A stretch of 5,722 bases of DNA from Clostridiales bacterium (GTDB taxonomy: Bacteria; Bacillota; Clostridia; Tissierellales; Sedimentibacteraceae): the NCBI GenBank assembly GCA_003457065.1, contig DMJQ01000158.1, forward strand, positions 6,903 through 12,624. Direction: 5' to 3'. Under the pieces are notes generated by a model. That model did no database searches. It saw nothing but the letters and a program-made list of their open reading frames with translations, and was not told the DNA's origin. Both the position numbers and the translations under genes were made by a program. This document shows, piece after piece, positions 1 through 5,655 of the stretch (position 1 is the first letter of the stretch; each line of letters starts with the position of its first letter).

Positions 1-473
1 TTGAGCCTTTCATGAAGTATATTAAAGAAAAAAACAAAGGAATATTTGTGCTGGTAAGGACTTCAAACAAGGGTGCCAGAGATTTTCAATATATAAAAGA
101 TACAGATGGCGTGACATTATATGAAAATGTCGCGGATAAGGTTGAAGAGCTTGCAGAAAATAATCTCGGAGAATGCGGCTTCAGCTCTGTGGGAGCGGTT
201 GTGGGTGCAACAAACAACGAGGAAAGCCAGTCTCTTAGAAATAAATTGAAATCAGCATTTCTGCTGATACCCGGATACGGTGCCCAGGGAGGAAAAGCAG
301 AGGATATTGCGGCGTACCTCATAGGCGGAAACGGTGCCGTGGTTAATTCGTCAAGGAGAATTCTGCTGGCTTATAAAAAGGAAGAAAGCGGAGATAAACA
401 TTTCAGCTTGTGTGCCCGCAACGAAGCCATAAGGATGAGGGATGACATAAGCTCGCATGTGGAGGACAAATGA
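1..473 (+). CDS. pyrF: Orotidine 5'-phosphate decarboxylase, type 2 (C-terminal half; 5' end outside window)
   Basis: This enzyme decarboxylates OMP to UMP, the last step of UMP synthesis, in the cytoplasm. The reading frame is open to the window edge: the codons before the methionine at position 12 read E-P-F, which fits the family, so that methionine is internal and not the start. About 156 residues are visible, roughly half of the usual 270-310. Counting from the methionine at 12, characteristic type 2 PyrF motifs are VLVRTSN (13-19), VGAT (64-67), PGYGAQGG (87-94, phosphate-binding region) and NSSR (112-115). The N-terminal catalytic Asp/Lys region is upstream of the window. The stop overlaps the pyrK start as ATGA, which implies translational coupling. 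The downstream pyrK, pyrD and pyrE confirm the pathway. Identity is secure; only the true start is unknown. Confidence 0.95.
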   Translation, partial: EPFMKYIKEKNKGIFVLVRTSNKGARDFQYIKDTDGVTLYENVADKVEELAENNLGECGFSSVGAVVGATNNEESQSLRNKLKSAFLLIPGYGAQGGKAEDIAAYLIGGNGAVVNSSRRILLAYKKEESGDKHFSLCARNEAIRMRDDISSHVEDK

Positions 474-1192
474 AAGTTTTTAGAAGCAGAATAAATGAAA
501 ATCGGCCTGTGTCAAACAGAATTTTTGAATTGACTGCGGATTTTGAGGGAGAAATCAAACCGGGGCAGTTTTTCATGCTTAAAACATTAGACAATTCGTT
601 CCTGCTGCCTCGCCCCATAAGTGTAAATAACGTGAATGAAAACAGAGTAACATTTTTGTACAGAGCTGAAGGTGCAGGGACAACACGAATAAGTACAATG
701 AGGCCGGGCGATGAATTTCAACTGTTCGGACCATTGGGAAACGGATTTGATATTAATGAGCTGCAGGGCAGGACGGCGATTGTGGGCGGAGGAATAGGAA
801 CTGCACCTCTTTTATACCTGGTAAAATTGCTTGGAAAAAAAGCCGATGCTTATCTTGGATTTAAGGATTGTGTTTATAAAGTCGATGAATTTGAAAACCA
901 TGCGGATAAAACAGTAGTGGTCACCGAAGACGGCAGTGTTGGTGAGAAGGGCTTTGTGACGGATTATATCGAATACGGCAAATATGATACGGTGTTAGCC
1001 TGTGGTCCGGAAATCATGATGAAAAAAATAGTACAAAGCTGCAGAGAAAATAATGTCAAGTGTTATGTATCTCTTGAAAGAAGAATGGCGTGCGGAATGG
1101 GAGTATGCCTCGGATGCACAGTAGTCACCAGGGACGGAAACAAGAGAGCATGTAAGGACGGTCCTGTTTTTTCCGGGGAAGAATTAATTTAG
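470..1192 (+). CDS. pyrK: Dihydroorotate dehydrogenase B, electron transfer subunit (FAD / 2Fe-2S)
   Basis: PyrK passes electrons from PyrD's FMN through a [2Fe-2S] cluster and FAD to NAD+, making the class 1B dihydroorotate dehydrogenase heterotetramer. The 240 residues are of normal family length. The FAD-binding RPIS motif is at 48-51. The nucleotide-binding loop GGGIGTAPL is at 106-114, opening the NAD-binding half, and ACGPE lies at 177-181. Four cysteines at 208, 213, 216 and 228 (C-x4-C-x2-C-x11-C) match the C-terminal 2Fe-2S ligands of the family. The start is fixed by GGAGG at 461-465, four bases before ATG, and by the ATGA overlap with pyrF. pyrD follows after 11 bp, as expected for an obligate partner. 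No ligand residue is missing. Confidence 0.97.
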   Translation: MKVFRSRINENRPVSNRIFELTADFEGEIKPGQFFMLKTLDNSFLLPRPISVNNVNENRVTFLYRAEGAGTTRISTMRPGDEFQLFGPLGNGFDINELQGRTAIVGGGIGTAPLLYLVKLLGKKADAYLGFKDCVYKVDEFENHADKTVVVTEDGSVGEKGFVTDYIEYGKYDTVLACGPEIMMKKIVQSCRENNVKCYVSLERRMACGMGVCLGCTVVTRDGNKRACKDGPVFSGEELI

Positions 1193-1203
1193 AAGGTGAT
1201 AAG

Positions 1204-2106
1204 ATGGCTGATTTAAAAACTAAAGCAATGGGCATTCAATTTAAAAATCCTGTGCTGACTGCATCCGGTACATTCAGCTTCGGAGAAGAATTTTCAGAAA
1301 TATATGATTTATCGGTGCTCGGAGGCATATGCAGCAAAGGGCTTACACTGCATCAGAGAAGCGGAAATGCAGGAACAAGACTCTGGGAAACACCAATGGG
1401 TTTAATTAACAGTATAGGTCTTCAAAATCCGGGAGTTGACAATTTCATAAACCGTGAACTGCCGAGGATGAAAAGTTACAATACTGTAATAATTGCAAAC
1501 CTCGGGGGGCATTGTGAGGAAGATTATTTTGAAGGCATATACAAACTGAATGATTCAGATGCGGATTTAATTGAACTTAATATTTCATGTCCAAATGTAA
1601 AGACGGGCGGAATGGCATTCGGAATAAAGTCTTCGGTGGCATATGATATAGTATCAAAGGTAAGAAGAATCTGTAAAAAGCCGCTCATGGTTAAATTGTC
1701 TCCAAATGCGGAAAGCATTCCGGATATGGCAATAGCCTGCGAAGAAGCGGGAGCGGACGGGTTATCTCTAATAAATACTATCCAGGCGATGGCAATTGAT
1801 ATCAAAAAAAGAAAAGCAGTATTTGATAATGTATATGCCGGCTTATCAGGCCCATGTGTGAAACCGATAGCGCTTCGCATGGTTCATGAAACAGCTAAAG
1901 CGGTTAAGATTCCGATTTGCGGAATAGGCGGCATCACGAGTGCCGAGGACGTAATAGAATTTATAATGGCAGGTGCAACGCTGGTTCAGGTAGGAACGGC
2001 AAATTTTGTAAGACCTACCATTGCAGCCGACATTATAAACAGTCTGAATGAATATATGGACAGTGAAGGAATAAAAACATTAGATGAAATCAGAGGAATA
2101 GTGTGA
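1204..2106 (+). CDS. pyrD: Dihydroorotate dehydrogenase B, catalytic subunit (class 1B)
   Basis: PyrD oxidises dihydroorotate to orotate on an FMN cofactor in the cytoplasm and hands the electrons to PyrK. The 300-residue TIM barrel is full length. Visible signatures are SKGLTL (44-49, FMN-contacting lysine 45), NSIGLQNPG (69-77), and NISCPN (126-131) with catalytic cysteine 129. The cysteine places it in class 1; class 2 enzymes use serine. Further signatures are MVKLSPN (162-168, lysine 164), the phosphate-binding GIGGI (240-244) and VGTANF (263-268). Together with the adjacent pyrK this specifies the 1B subtype rather than the fumarate-dependent 1A. The start is supported by AAGGTGAT at 1193-1200, just upstream of ATG. 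pyrE follows after a 38-bp spacer with no terminator, so co-transcription is likely. Confidence 0.97.
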   Translation: MADLKTKAMGIQFKNPVLTASGTFSFGEEFSEIYDLSVLGGICSKGLTLHQRSGNAGTRLWETPMGLINSIGLQNPGVDNFINRELPRMKSYNTVIIANLGGHCEEDYFEGIYKLNDSDADLIELNISCPNVKTGGMAFGIKSSVAYDIVSKVRRICKKPLMVKLSPNAESIPDMAIACEEAGADGLSLINTIQAMAIDIKKRKAVFDNVYAGLSGPCVKPIALRMVHETAKAVKIPICGIGGITSAEDVIEFIMAGATLVQVGTANFVRPTIAADIINSLNEYMDSEGIKTLDEIRGIV

Positions 2107-2144
2107 TCTAATGGCGCAGAATAAACTGTTAAAGAGGAGGAAAA

Positions 2145-2708
2145 ATGAATATTAATGTAGTCGAAATATTAAAGGAATGCGGTGCATTGCTTGAAGGTCA
2201 TTTTTTATTATCTTCAGGAAAACACAGCAACAGATACTGCCAGTGTGCAAAACTTATGCAGTATCCGGATAAAACAGAAAAAGTTATATCAATAGTGGCG
2301 GAAAAGGTTAAAAATCTTGAAATCGACGTAATAGTAGGTCCGGCAATGGGCGGAATAACAGCTGCCTATGAACTTGGCAGACAGTTAGGAATCAGGGCAA
2401 TTTTCACGGAACGAGAAAATAATGTTATGACACTGCGCCGCGGCTTTGAAATAAAGCCTGGTGAAAAAATATTGATCATGGAGGATGTTGTGACAACGGG
2501 AAAATCTTCCGTTGAAACAGCGAATTCCTTGGAAAAGCTCGGAGGTACTGTAGTTGGCATAGGTTGCATAGTGGACAGAAAAGCAAGCGAAATACACTTG
2601 CCTCTTTACAGCGCGGCGGAATTAGAATTTGAAACATACGATGCAGACAACTGTCCTTTGTGCATGGGCGGCAGCACACCTATTAAGCCGGGCAGCAGGA
2701 AGTTTTAA
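2145..2708 (+). CDS. pyrE: Orotate phosphoribosyltransferase (Thermus-type PyrE)
   Basis: PyrE condenses orotate with PRPP to give OMP, the substrate of PyrF. The 187 residues carry the PRPP-binding motif [14 protein letters not shown] (109-122) with the acidic pair E113/D114. GPAMGG lies at 65-70 and the flexible-loop region [14 protein letters not shown] at 88-101. The C-terminal C-P-L-C (170-173) followed by KPGSR (181-185) is the ending I associate with the Thermus-type PyrE subfamily, not the classic enterobacterial form. A strong GAGGAGG at 2134-2140, four bases before ATG, fixes the start. It is the last pyr gene here: a hairpin begins 19 bp after the stop and the next gene is on the opposite strand. 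Confidence 0.96.
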   Translation: MNINVVEILKECGALLEGHFLLSSGKHSNRYCQCAKLMQYPDKTEKVISIVAEKVKNLEIDVIVGPAMGGITAAYELGRQLGIRAIFTERENNVMTLRRGFEIKPGEKILIMEDVVTTGKSSVETANSLEKLGGTVVGIGCIVDRKASEIHLPLYSAAELEFETYDADNCPLCMGGSTPIKPGSRKF

Positions 2709-2726
2709 CAAAAATGGCAAAAAAGC

Positions 2727-2755
2727 AGGGACGCATAGCGCGTCCTTATTTCTGT
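2727..2755. terminator. Probable bidirectional intrinsic terminator between pyrE and the convergent 96-aa gene
   Basis: The arms GGACGC (2729-2734) and GCGTCC (2740-2745) enclose a 5-nt loop. On the + strand a G-T and an A-T pair extend the stem to 8 bp. It is followed by a weak U-rich stretch (TTATTTCTGT) and preceded by a run of six A. Read on the minus strand, that A run becomes a six-T tract four bases after the core stem. One hairpin could therefore end both the pyr operon and the convergent gene. The + strand T-tract is poor, so + strand efficiency is less certain. Confidence 0.6.
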
Positions 2756-2785
2756 AAAGCATAAAACAATTGTAATTGACCGGTG

Positions 2786-3076
2786 TTACATGAAGAAGAA
2801 AGGCCAGAATAACCACCAGATCGGATTTTCGCATCTTCCGTATCTGTCGCAGTATGGATACTGATAATACCTCATTCTTCTGTTAAAATCGATGTTGTAT
2901 CTTCCGTCATTATCGTAGTAGTTGTCATATCTGTTGTAATATCTGTCATTGTATCTCTCATTATATCTGTTATCATATCTATCATATCTGTTGCTGAAAA
3001 CATCGTTCATATCCTCGCTGTACATACTGTAATCCATAGTACTGTCATAAATTTGAGGATTGTTATTGTTATCCAT
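2786..3076 (-). CDS. Tyr/Arg/Asn/Asp-rich repeat protein, 96 aa, function unknown
   Basis: I do not recognise a named family. The start is well supported: AAGGAG lies seven bases upstream of ATG on the minus strand. The N-terminal third (1-29) is Asn/Asp/Ser/Met-rich. Residues 33-56 are six tetrapeptides in register: RYDN, RYNE, RYND, RYYN, RYDN, YYDN. After a linker come a cysteine pair in CDRYGRC (76-82) and a very aromatic end, IWWLFWPFFFM (86-96). There are 18 Tyr, 12 Arg, about 16 Asp/Glu and no Lys, Ala or His. There is no N-terminal signal peptide. The protein is probably disordered with a sticky or membrane-seeking tail. By composition only, it recalls small Tyr-rich spore coat proteins such as Bacillus CotC; that is analogy, not homology. 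It is divergent from the deacetylase gene and convergent with pyrE. It is probably a real gene; the function is open. Confidence 0.72.
   Translation of the reverse strand: MDNNNNPQIYDSTMDYSMYSEDMNDVFSNRYDRYDNRYNERYNDRYYNRYDNYYDNDGRYNIDFNRRMRYYQYPYCDRYGRCENPIWWLFWPFFFM
2909..2980 (-). repeat. Six tandem 12-bp units encoding RY-x-x tetrapeptides
   Basis: On the minus strand the coding sequence runs in 12-bp units, five beginning AGA TAT or AGA TAC (Arg-Tyr) followed by two codons for Asn, Asp, Glu or Tyr. The sixth unit has TAC TAC in place of Arg-Tyr. Every repeat arginine is AGA, so the periodicity is visible in the DNA as well as the protein. The units have diverged and none is an exact neighbour copy, which suggests an old expansion held by selection on the peptide pattern. 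Confidence 0.75.
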
Positions 3077-3080
3077 ATAT

Positions 3081-3090
3081 TCACTCCTTA
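3081..3090 (-). promoter_or_regulatory. Strong ribosome binding site of the 96-aa gene
   Basis: Read on the minus strand this is TAAGGAGTGA, a near-perfect anti-Shine-Dalgarno match. Its AAGGAG core sits seven bases from the ATG at 3076-3074. It is the main evidence that the low-complexity minus-strand frame is a translated gene and not a compositional accident. Confidence 0.8.
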
Positions 3091-3139
3091 ATATAAAAAT
3101 TATATACTATAATATATGTATAGAACGTTGTCTTGCTAC

Positions 3140-3155
3140 TATTTCCGAGGAAATA
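3140..3155. promoter_or_regulatory. Perfect 7-2-7 inverted repeat in the divergent spacer (candidate operator)
   Basis: TATTTCC-GA-GGAAATA is a perfect dyad between the divergent 96-aa gene (start 3076) and the deacetylase gene (start 3222), about 64-82 bp from each. The two-base centre makes an RNA hairpin unlikely and a dimeric regulator site more plausible. I could not place a convincing sigma-A promoter on either strand of this 145-bp spacer. An alternative sigma factor or weak activated promoters are possible. Confidence 0.4.
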
Positions 3156-3221
3156 AAAAGTAAGTAATTAAATGGAATCTAAGCACATAACATTTAATAT
3201 TGAAGAATAAGAGGTGGTTGT

Positions 3222-4079
3222 TTGTTTTCAGTTAAAATTAAAAATATTATATTAACATTAATATGTTTAATGCTAATATTCTCCATGGCTTATGAGCCGG
3301 CGGTCAATGTAATTTCAACAGCAGCAAAACCATCGGTGCGACTGCCCATAATAATGTACCATCATGTTTTAAAAGAACCCCGTAAATTAGGGAGATATAT
3401 AGTCTCCCCAAAAGAAATGGAAAGTGATATAATATATTTAAAGCAGCATGGATATACAACAGTTGTCATGGAGGATCTTATAAATTTTGTTTACAACAAG
3501 GGTGAACTCCCTGAAAAGCCTATAATGCTTACATTTGACGACGGATATTACAGCAACTATGTATATGTACTGCCCCTACTGGAAAAATATGACTGCAAGG
3601 CGGTGATTTCCATAACCGGTGATTATATTGACAAAAGCACGGCCGAAGGAGAATTAAATCCGGCATATTCTTATCTAACATGGGATCTGGTGAAAGAGCT
3701 GGTTGAATCAGATCATGTGGAGATTCAAAATCACTCTTACGGCATGCATGAAATATGTGAAAGAAAAGGATGCGCCATAATAAAAGGTGAAAGTTACGAC
3801 GAATATTCAAAGAATATGCTTAATGATGTAGGAAAATTTCAGGATGTCATTGAAGAAAAAACCGGCGGTTACAGGCCCACAACTTTTACATATCCTTACG
3901 GCTTTATATGTTTGGAATGTAACGAGGTACTCCAAAAAATGGGGTTCCTTGCTACCTTGTCATGCTATGAGGGAGTAAATGTATTAACAGGTAAAAAAGA
4001 AGAATTGTTTGAATTGAAGCGCTTTAATAGACCCAGCGGAATAAGTCAAAAAAAATTTTTTAATAAATTTGACGAATAG
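3222..4079 (+). CDS. Secreted or membrane-anchored polysaccharide deacetylase (NodB/CE4, IcaB/PgaB-like layout)
   Basis: CE4 enzymes remove N- or O-acetyl groups from cell-surface glycans using a metal. The start is TTG, with GAGGTGG at 3211-3217. Residues 4-24 form a basic then hydrophobic N-terminal signal peptide or anchor; there is no lipobox, and cleavage near Ala34/35 is possible. Motif 1 is TFDDG (104-108). Motif 2 is HSYGMH, with H171 and H176 five residues apart rather than four. TYPYG is at 223-227. The usual C-terminal L-x-H is absent and the protein ends in KRFNRPSG...FF (266-280). The H-x4-H spacing and an early MYHHV (45-49) resemble PgaB/IcaB poly-N-acetylglucosamine deacetylases, where a histidine near the N-terminus acts as the catalytic acid. 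The substrate here is unknown: peptidoglycan, spore cortex or exopolysaccharide. The gene is monocistronic and divergent from the Tyr-rich gene. Confidence 0.88.
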   Translation: MFSVKIKNIILTLICLMLIFSMAYEPAVNVISTAAKPSVRLPIIMYHHVLKEPRKLGRYIVSPKEMESDIIYLKQHGYTTVVMEDLINFVYNKGELPEKPIMLTFDDGYYSNYVYVLPLLEKYDCKAVISITGDYIDKSTAEGELNPAYSYLTWDLVKELVESDHVEIQNHSYGMHEICERKGCAIIKGESYDEYSKNMLNDVGKFQDVIEEKTGGYRPTTFTYPYGFICLECNEVLQKMGFLATLSCYEGVNVLTGKKEELFELKRFNRPSGISQKKFFNKFDE

Positions 4080-4090
4080 TAGTTTACATT

Positions 4091-4118
4091 TTGTCCAAAA
4101 AGTATTAAATTATATATA
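4091..4118 (+). promoter_or_regulatory. Likely sigma-A promoter for tRNA-Thr
   Basis: TTGTCC (4091-4096) and TATATA (4113-4118) are separated by 16 bp. Initiation would fall near 4125, giving a 5' leader of about 44 nt to be removed by RNase P. The -10 lies in an alternating TA run, so its exact register is uncertain. No hairpin terminator is visible between the deacetylase stop (4079) and this site, so some read-through from the deacetylase gene is possible. Confidence 0.5.
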
Positions 4119-4168
4119 TGTGCTAAATTTATTTTAGTCGGTATCGAATTCATGTTAGGAATATTTAT

Positions 4169-4241
4169 GCTACTGTGGCGCAGCTGGTAGCGCAACTGAT
4201 TCGTAATCAGTAGGTCAGCGGTTCGAATCCGCTCAGTAGCT
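4169..4241 (+). tRNA. tRNA-Thr (anticodon CGT)
   Basis: A 73-nt cloverleaf with every stem intact. The acceptor is GCTACTG/CAGTAGC (4169-4175 with 4234-4240). The D-arm is GCGC/GCGC. The anticodon stem is ACTGA/TCAGT with loop TTCGTAA, and the T-arm is AGCGG/CCGCT with loop TTCGAAT. The anticodon at 4202-4204 is CGT, reading ACG (Thr). The discriminator is T and no 3' CCA is encoded, so CCA must be added enzymatically. It stands alone, not in a tRNA cluster. Confidence 0.96.
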
Positions 4242-4297
4242 TTTATATTGTAATAACATACGGCAGCCGGTTAGTATGAAGCATATTTTTAAGTTTA

Positions 4298-4320
4298 TTT
4301 TAAATGTCAGTTATTTAAAA
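4298..4320. promoter_or_regulatory. AT-only inverted repeat upstream of the kinase promoter
   Basis: TTTTAAAT (4298-4305) and ATTTAAAA (4313-4320) are perfect 8-bp arms around the 7-nt loop GTCAGTT. The repeat lies between tRNA-Thr and the kinase -35 box, ending 20 bp before it. It could be a regulator site or a weak hairpin at the tRNA 3' end, but it has no T-tract. In DNA this AT-rich it may be chance. Confidence 0.25.
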
Positions 4321-4340
4321 AGTTAATATAAATGTGAATA

Positions 4341-4368
4341 TTGCCTGCTTAGGTATAGGATCTATAAT
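4341..4368 (+). promoter_or_regulatory. Sigma-A promoter of the histidine kinase gene
   Basis: TTGCCT (4341-4346) and a perfect TATAAT (4363-4368) are separated by 16 bp. Initiation is expected at about 4375, giving a short leader of about 32 nt that contains the GGGGG ribosome binding site at 4396-4400. The kinase therefore has its own promoter, independent of the upstream tRNA. Confidence 0.7.
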
Positions 4369-4372
4369 GAGG

Positions 4373-4382
4373 AAAACGTTTT
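4373..4382. promoter_or_regulatory. AAAACGTTTT palindrome at the predicted transcription start (candidate operator)
   Basis: This is a perfect 10-bp palindrome directly over the predicted +1 of the kinase promoter, where a bound repressor would block initiation. Taken from 4371, the sequence differs at two positions (first T and late C) from the CcpA cre core TGNAARCGNWWWCA as I remember it. That makes a degenerate cre one option; an unknown repressor or chance are others. Confidence 0.3.
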
Positions 4383-4406
4383 AATCTAAACTAACGGGGG
4401 AATATT

Positions 4407-5606
4407 ATGGATACATTAAGTAGAATTATAAAATATGCAGCAATGGGTTTTTTAAGAATTTCATATCCGGACTGCAGAGTGTTGGATATGAACGACATGT
4501 TTTATTTAATGCTGAAGCAGAAATATCCGGAGGTAGGTTCTGTATCGGATATCTTGGGTAGAAACATATATGTTATTTTAAATATGAAAACAGATGATGT
4601 ATGTTGCAGAAGCATAAGTGAAGTAATTAAGTGTGCGGATACGGGAAAATCTTATTCCGACGTCGATAAAATTTTATTTAATGAAGAGGAGCGATATTTT
4701 AAATTTATTTGTCAGCCTGTATATAAACCTAACGGCGGTATTCAGGAATTAACTGTTATATGTTTTGATATAACCGAAGAAGTTAAAGAAAAAATAAGGG
4801 CAGAAGAGTTATTAAAAATTGAAGAAGAGTTTTTTATAAATACAACTCATGAGATTAAAACACCTTTAAATGTCATTTTCGGCATAAATCAGCTGCTTGA
4901 TATGTACATAAGCAAGGACTCATTAAATAAGAATAAAGAGCATATTAAAAGGAACAACAATATTATCAAGCAAAACTGTTACAGGCTGATAAAACTTATA
5001 AATAATACAATAGACTTATCCAAAATAGAATCCGGGCATTTGAAATTGAATTTAACCAATACTGACATTGTTCACCTCATTTGTGATATAGTGCAGTCCG
5101 TGTCCGAATATGTTAATGATATTGGATTGAAGATTGCTTTTGACACAGACGTTAAAGAAAAAATACTTGCCGTAGATGTGGATAAAATTGAAAGAATTAT
5201 TTTAAACTTAATTTCAAATGCGATTAAATTTTCGGAAAAAGGCAGCAAAATAGATATTGTGTTGAGAGACAAGGGCGATTTCACGGAAATATCGGTGAGA
5301 GACTACGGAGTAGGGATTGAACCGGATTATTTGGAGGCCATATTTAAAAGATTTGAGCAGGCTGAAAATACTTATTCAAGCAACAAATTGGGAAGCGGGG
5401 TGGGCTTATCGCTGGTAAAATCAATTGTTGAAATGCACAACGGTGAAATAAGCGTGGAAAGTCAGGTTGGGAAAGGGAGTACATTCACAATTAAGCTTCC
5501 GTCAATGATTGTGGATAAGCCTGTTACCAGCAAGCCGGTTAATTATTCAGACAGCAAAATAGAAAAAATAAATATTGAATTTTCAGATATTTATTCTATA
5601 AATTAA
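4407..5606 (+). CDS. Soluble PAS-domain sensor histidine kinase (orphan)
   Basis: The 399-residue protein has no transmembrane segment, so it should sense a cytoplasmic signal. A PAS-like region spans about 12-124, ending in a typical exit strand before DITEE. A helical, charged linker (122-145) leads to the H-box HEIKTPLN, with phosphorylatable H148. The ATPase domain shows the N-box NLISNAIKF (267-275, N271), the G1 box DYGVGI (299-304), the F-box FKRFEQ (313-318) and the G2 box GSGVGL (329-334). All catalytic boxes look intact. After about 367 there is a 32-residue tail ending in INIEFSDIYSIN. The start ATG follows an unusual GGGGG ribosome binding site six bases upstream. No response regulator is adjacent: tRNA genes flank it on both sides. 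In Clostridia, orphan kinases of this general kind can feed Spo0A; that role is only a possibility here. Confidence 0.92.
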   Translation: MDTLSRIIKYAAMGFLRISYPDCRVLDMNDMFYLMLKQKYPEVGSVSDILGRNIYVILNMKTDDVCCRSISEVIKCADTGKSYSDVDKILFNEEERYFKFICQPVYKPNGGIQELTVICFDITEEVKEKIRAEELLKIEEEFFINTTHEIKTPLNVIFGINQLLDMYISKDSLNKNKEHIKRNNNIIKQNCYRLIKLINNTIDLSKIESGHLKLNLTNTDIVHLICDIVQSVSEYVNDIGLKIAFDTDVKEKILAVDVDKIERIILNLISNAIKFSEKGSKIDIVLRDKGDFTEISVRDYGVGIEPDYLEAIFKRFEQAENTYSSNKLGSGVGLSLVKSIVEMHNGEISVESQVGKGSTFTIKLPSMIVDKPVTSKPVNYSDSKIEKINIEFSDIYSIN

Positions 5607-5614
5607 TGTATGCC

Positions 5615-5643
5615 TTGATTTTTTTATTGTTTTGCTTTATAAT
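5615..5643 (+). promoter_or_regulatory. Sigma-A promoter for tRNA-Gly
   Basis: TTGATT (5615-5620) and a perfect TATAAT (5638-5643) are spaced by an optimal 17 bp. The tRNA begins 12 bp after the -10 box, implying a 5' leader of only about 6 nt. It begins 8 bp after the kinase stop codon. No hairpin terminator for the kinase is visible, so kinase transcripts may run on into the tRNA. Confidence 0.75.
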
Positions 5644-5655
5644 TAAATGGTAACT

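Noticed and set aside
1524..1880. 118-codon open frame on the minus strand inside pyrD
   Set aside because: It is antisense to a well-conserved gene, has no family signature, and is best explained as a shadow of pyrD codon bias. The same applies to the minus-strand frames within pyrF, pyrK, pyrE, the deacetylase and the kinase.
2111..2155. 14-codon frame in the pyrD-pyrE spacer
   Set aside because: It has no ribosome binding site and ends just inside pyrE. The GAGGAGG it contains is the pyrE site.
2714..2764. 16-codon frame after pyrE (begins MAKKQGR)
   Set aside because: It has no ribosome binding site and runs straight through the terminator hairpin, so it is most likely a by-product of the A-rich terminator flank.
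2881..3000. CRISPR-like or intergenic tandem repeat on the + strand
   Set aside because: The period is 12 bp with no spacers and it translates cleanly on the minus strand as RY-x-x repeats, so it is a coding repeat.
3091..3125. CATANNNTA match (sporulation sigma-E/K-like -10) on the minus strand upstream of the 96-aa gene
   Set aside because: A matching -35 at the right distance is missing and the region is almost pure A/T, so a chance match is likely. It is not listed as a promoter.
3222..3300. Lipoprotein signal on the deacetylase (Cys15 in the hydrophobic stretch)
   Set aside because: The residue before the cysteine is Ile, not Gly/Ala/Ser, and the cysteine is mid-helix, so the lipobox rule is not met.
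4045..4073. GTCAAA...TTTGAC inverted repeat at the end of the deacetylase gene as a terminator
   Set aside because: The stem is nearly all A-T with a long interior, lies before the stop codon, and is not followed by a T-tract.
4261..4269. CGGC-A-GCCG small palindrome after tRNA-Thr
   Set aside because: A one-base centre cannot form a hairpin loop, and 4-bp arms are too short to separate from chance.
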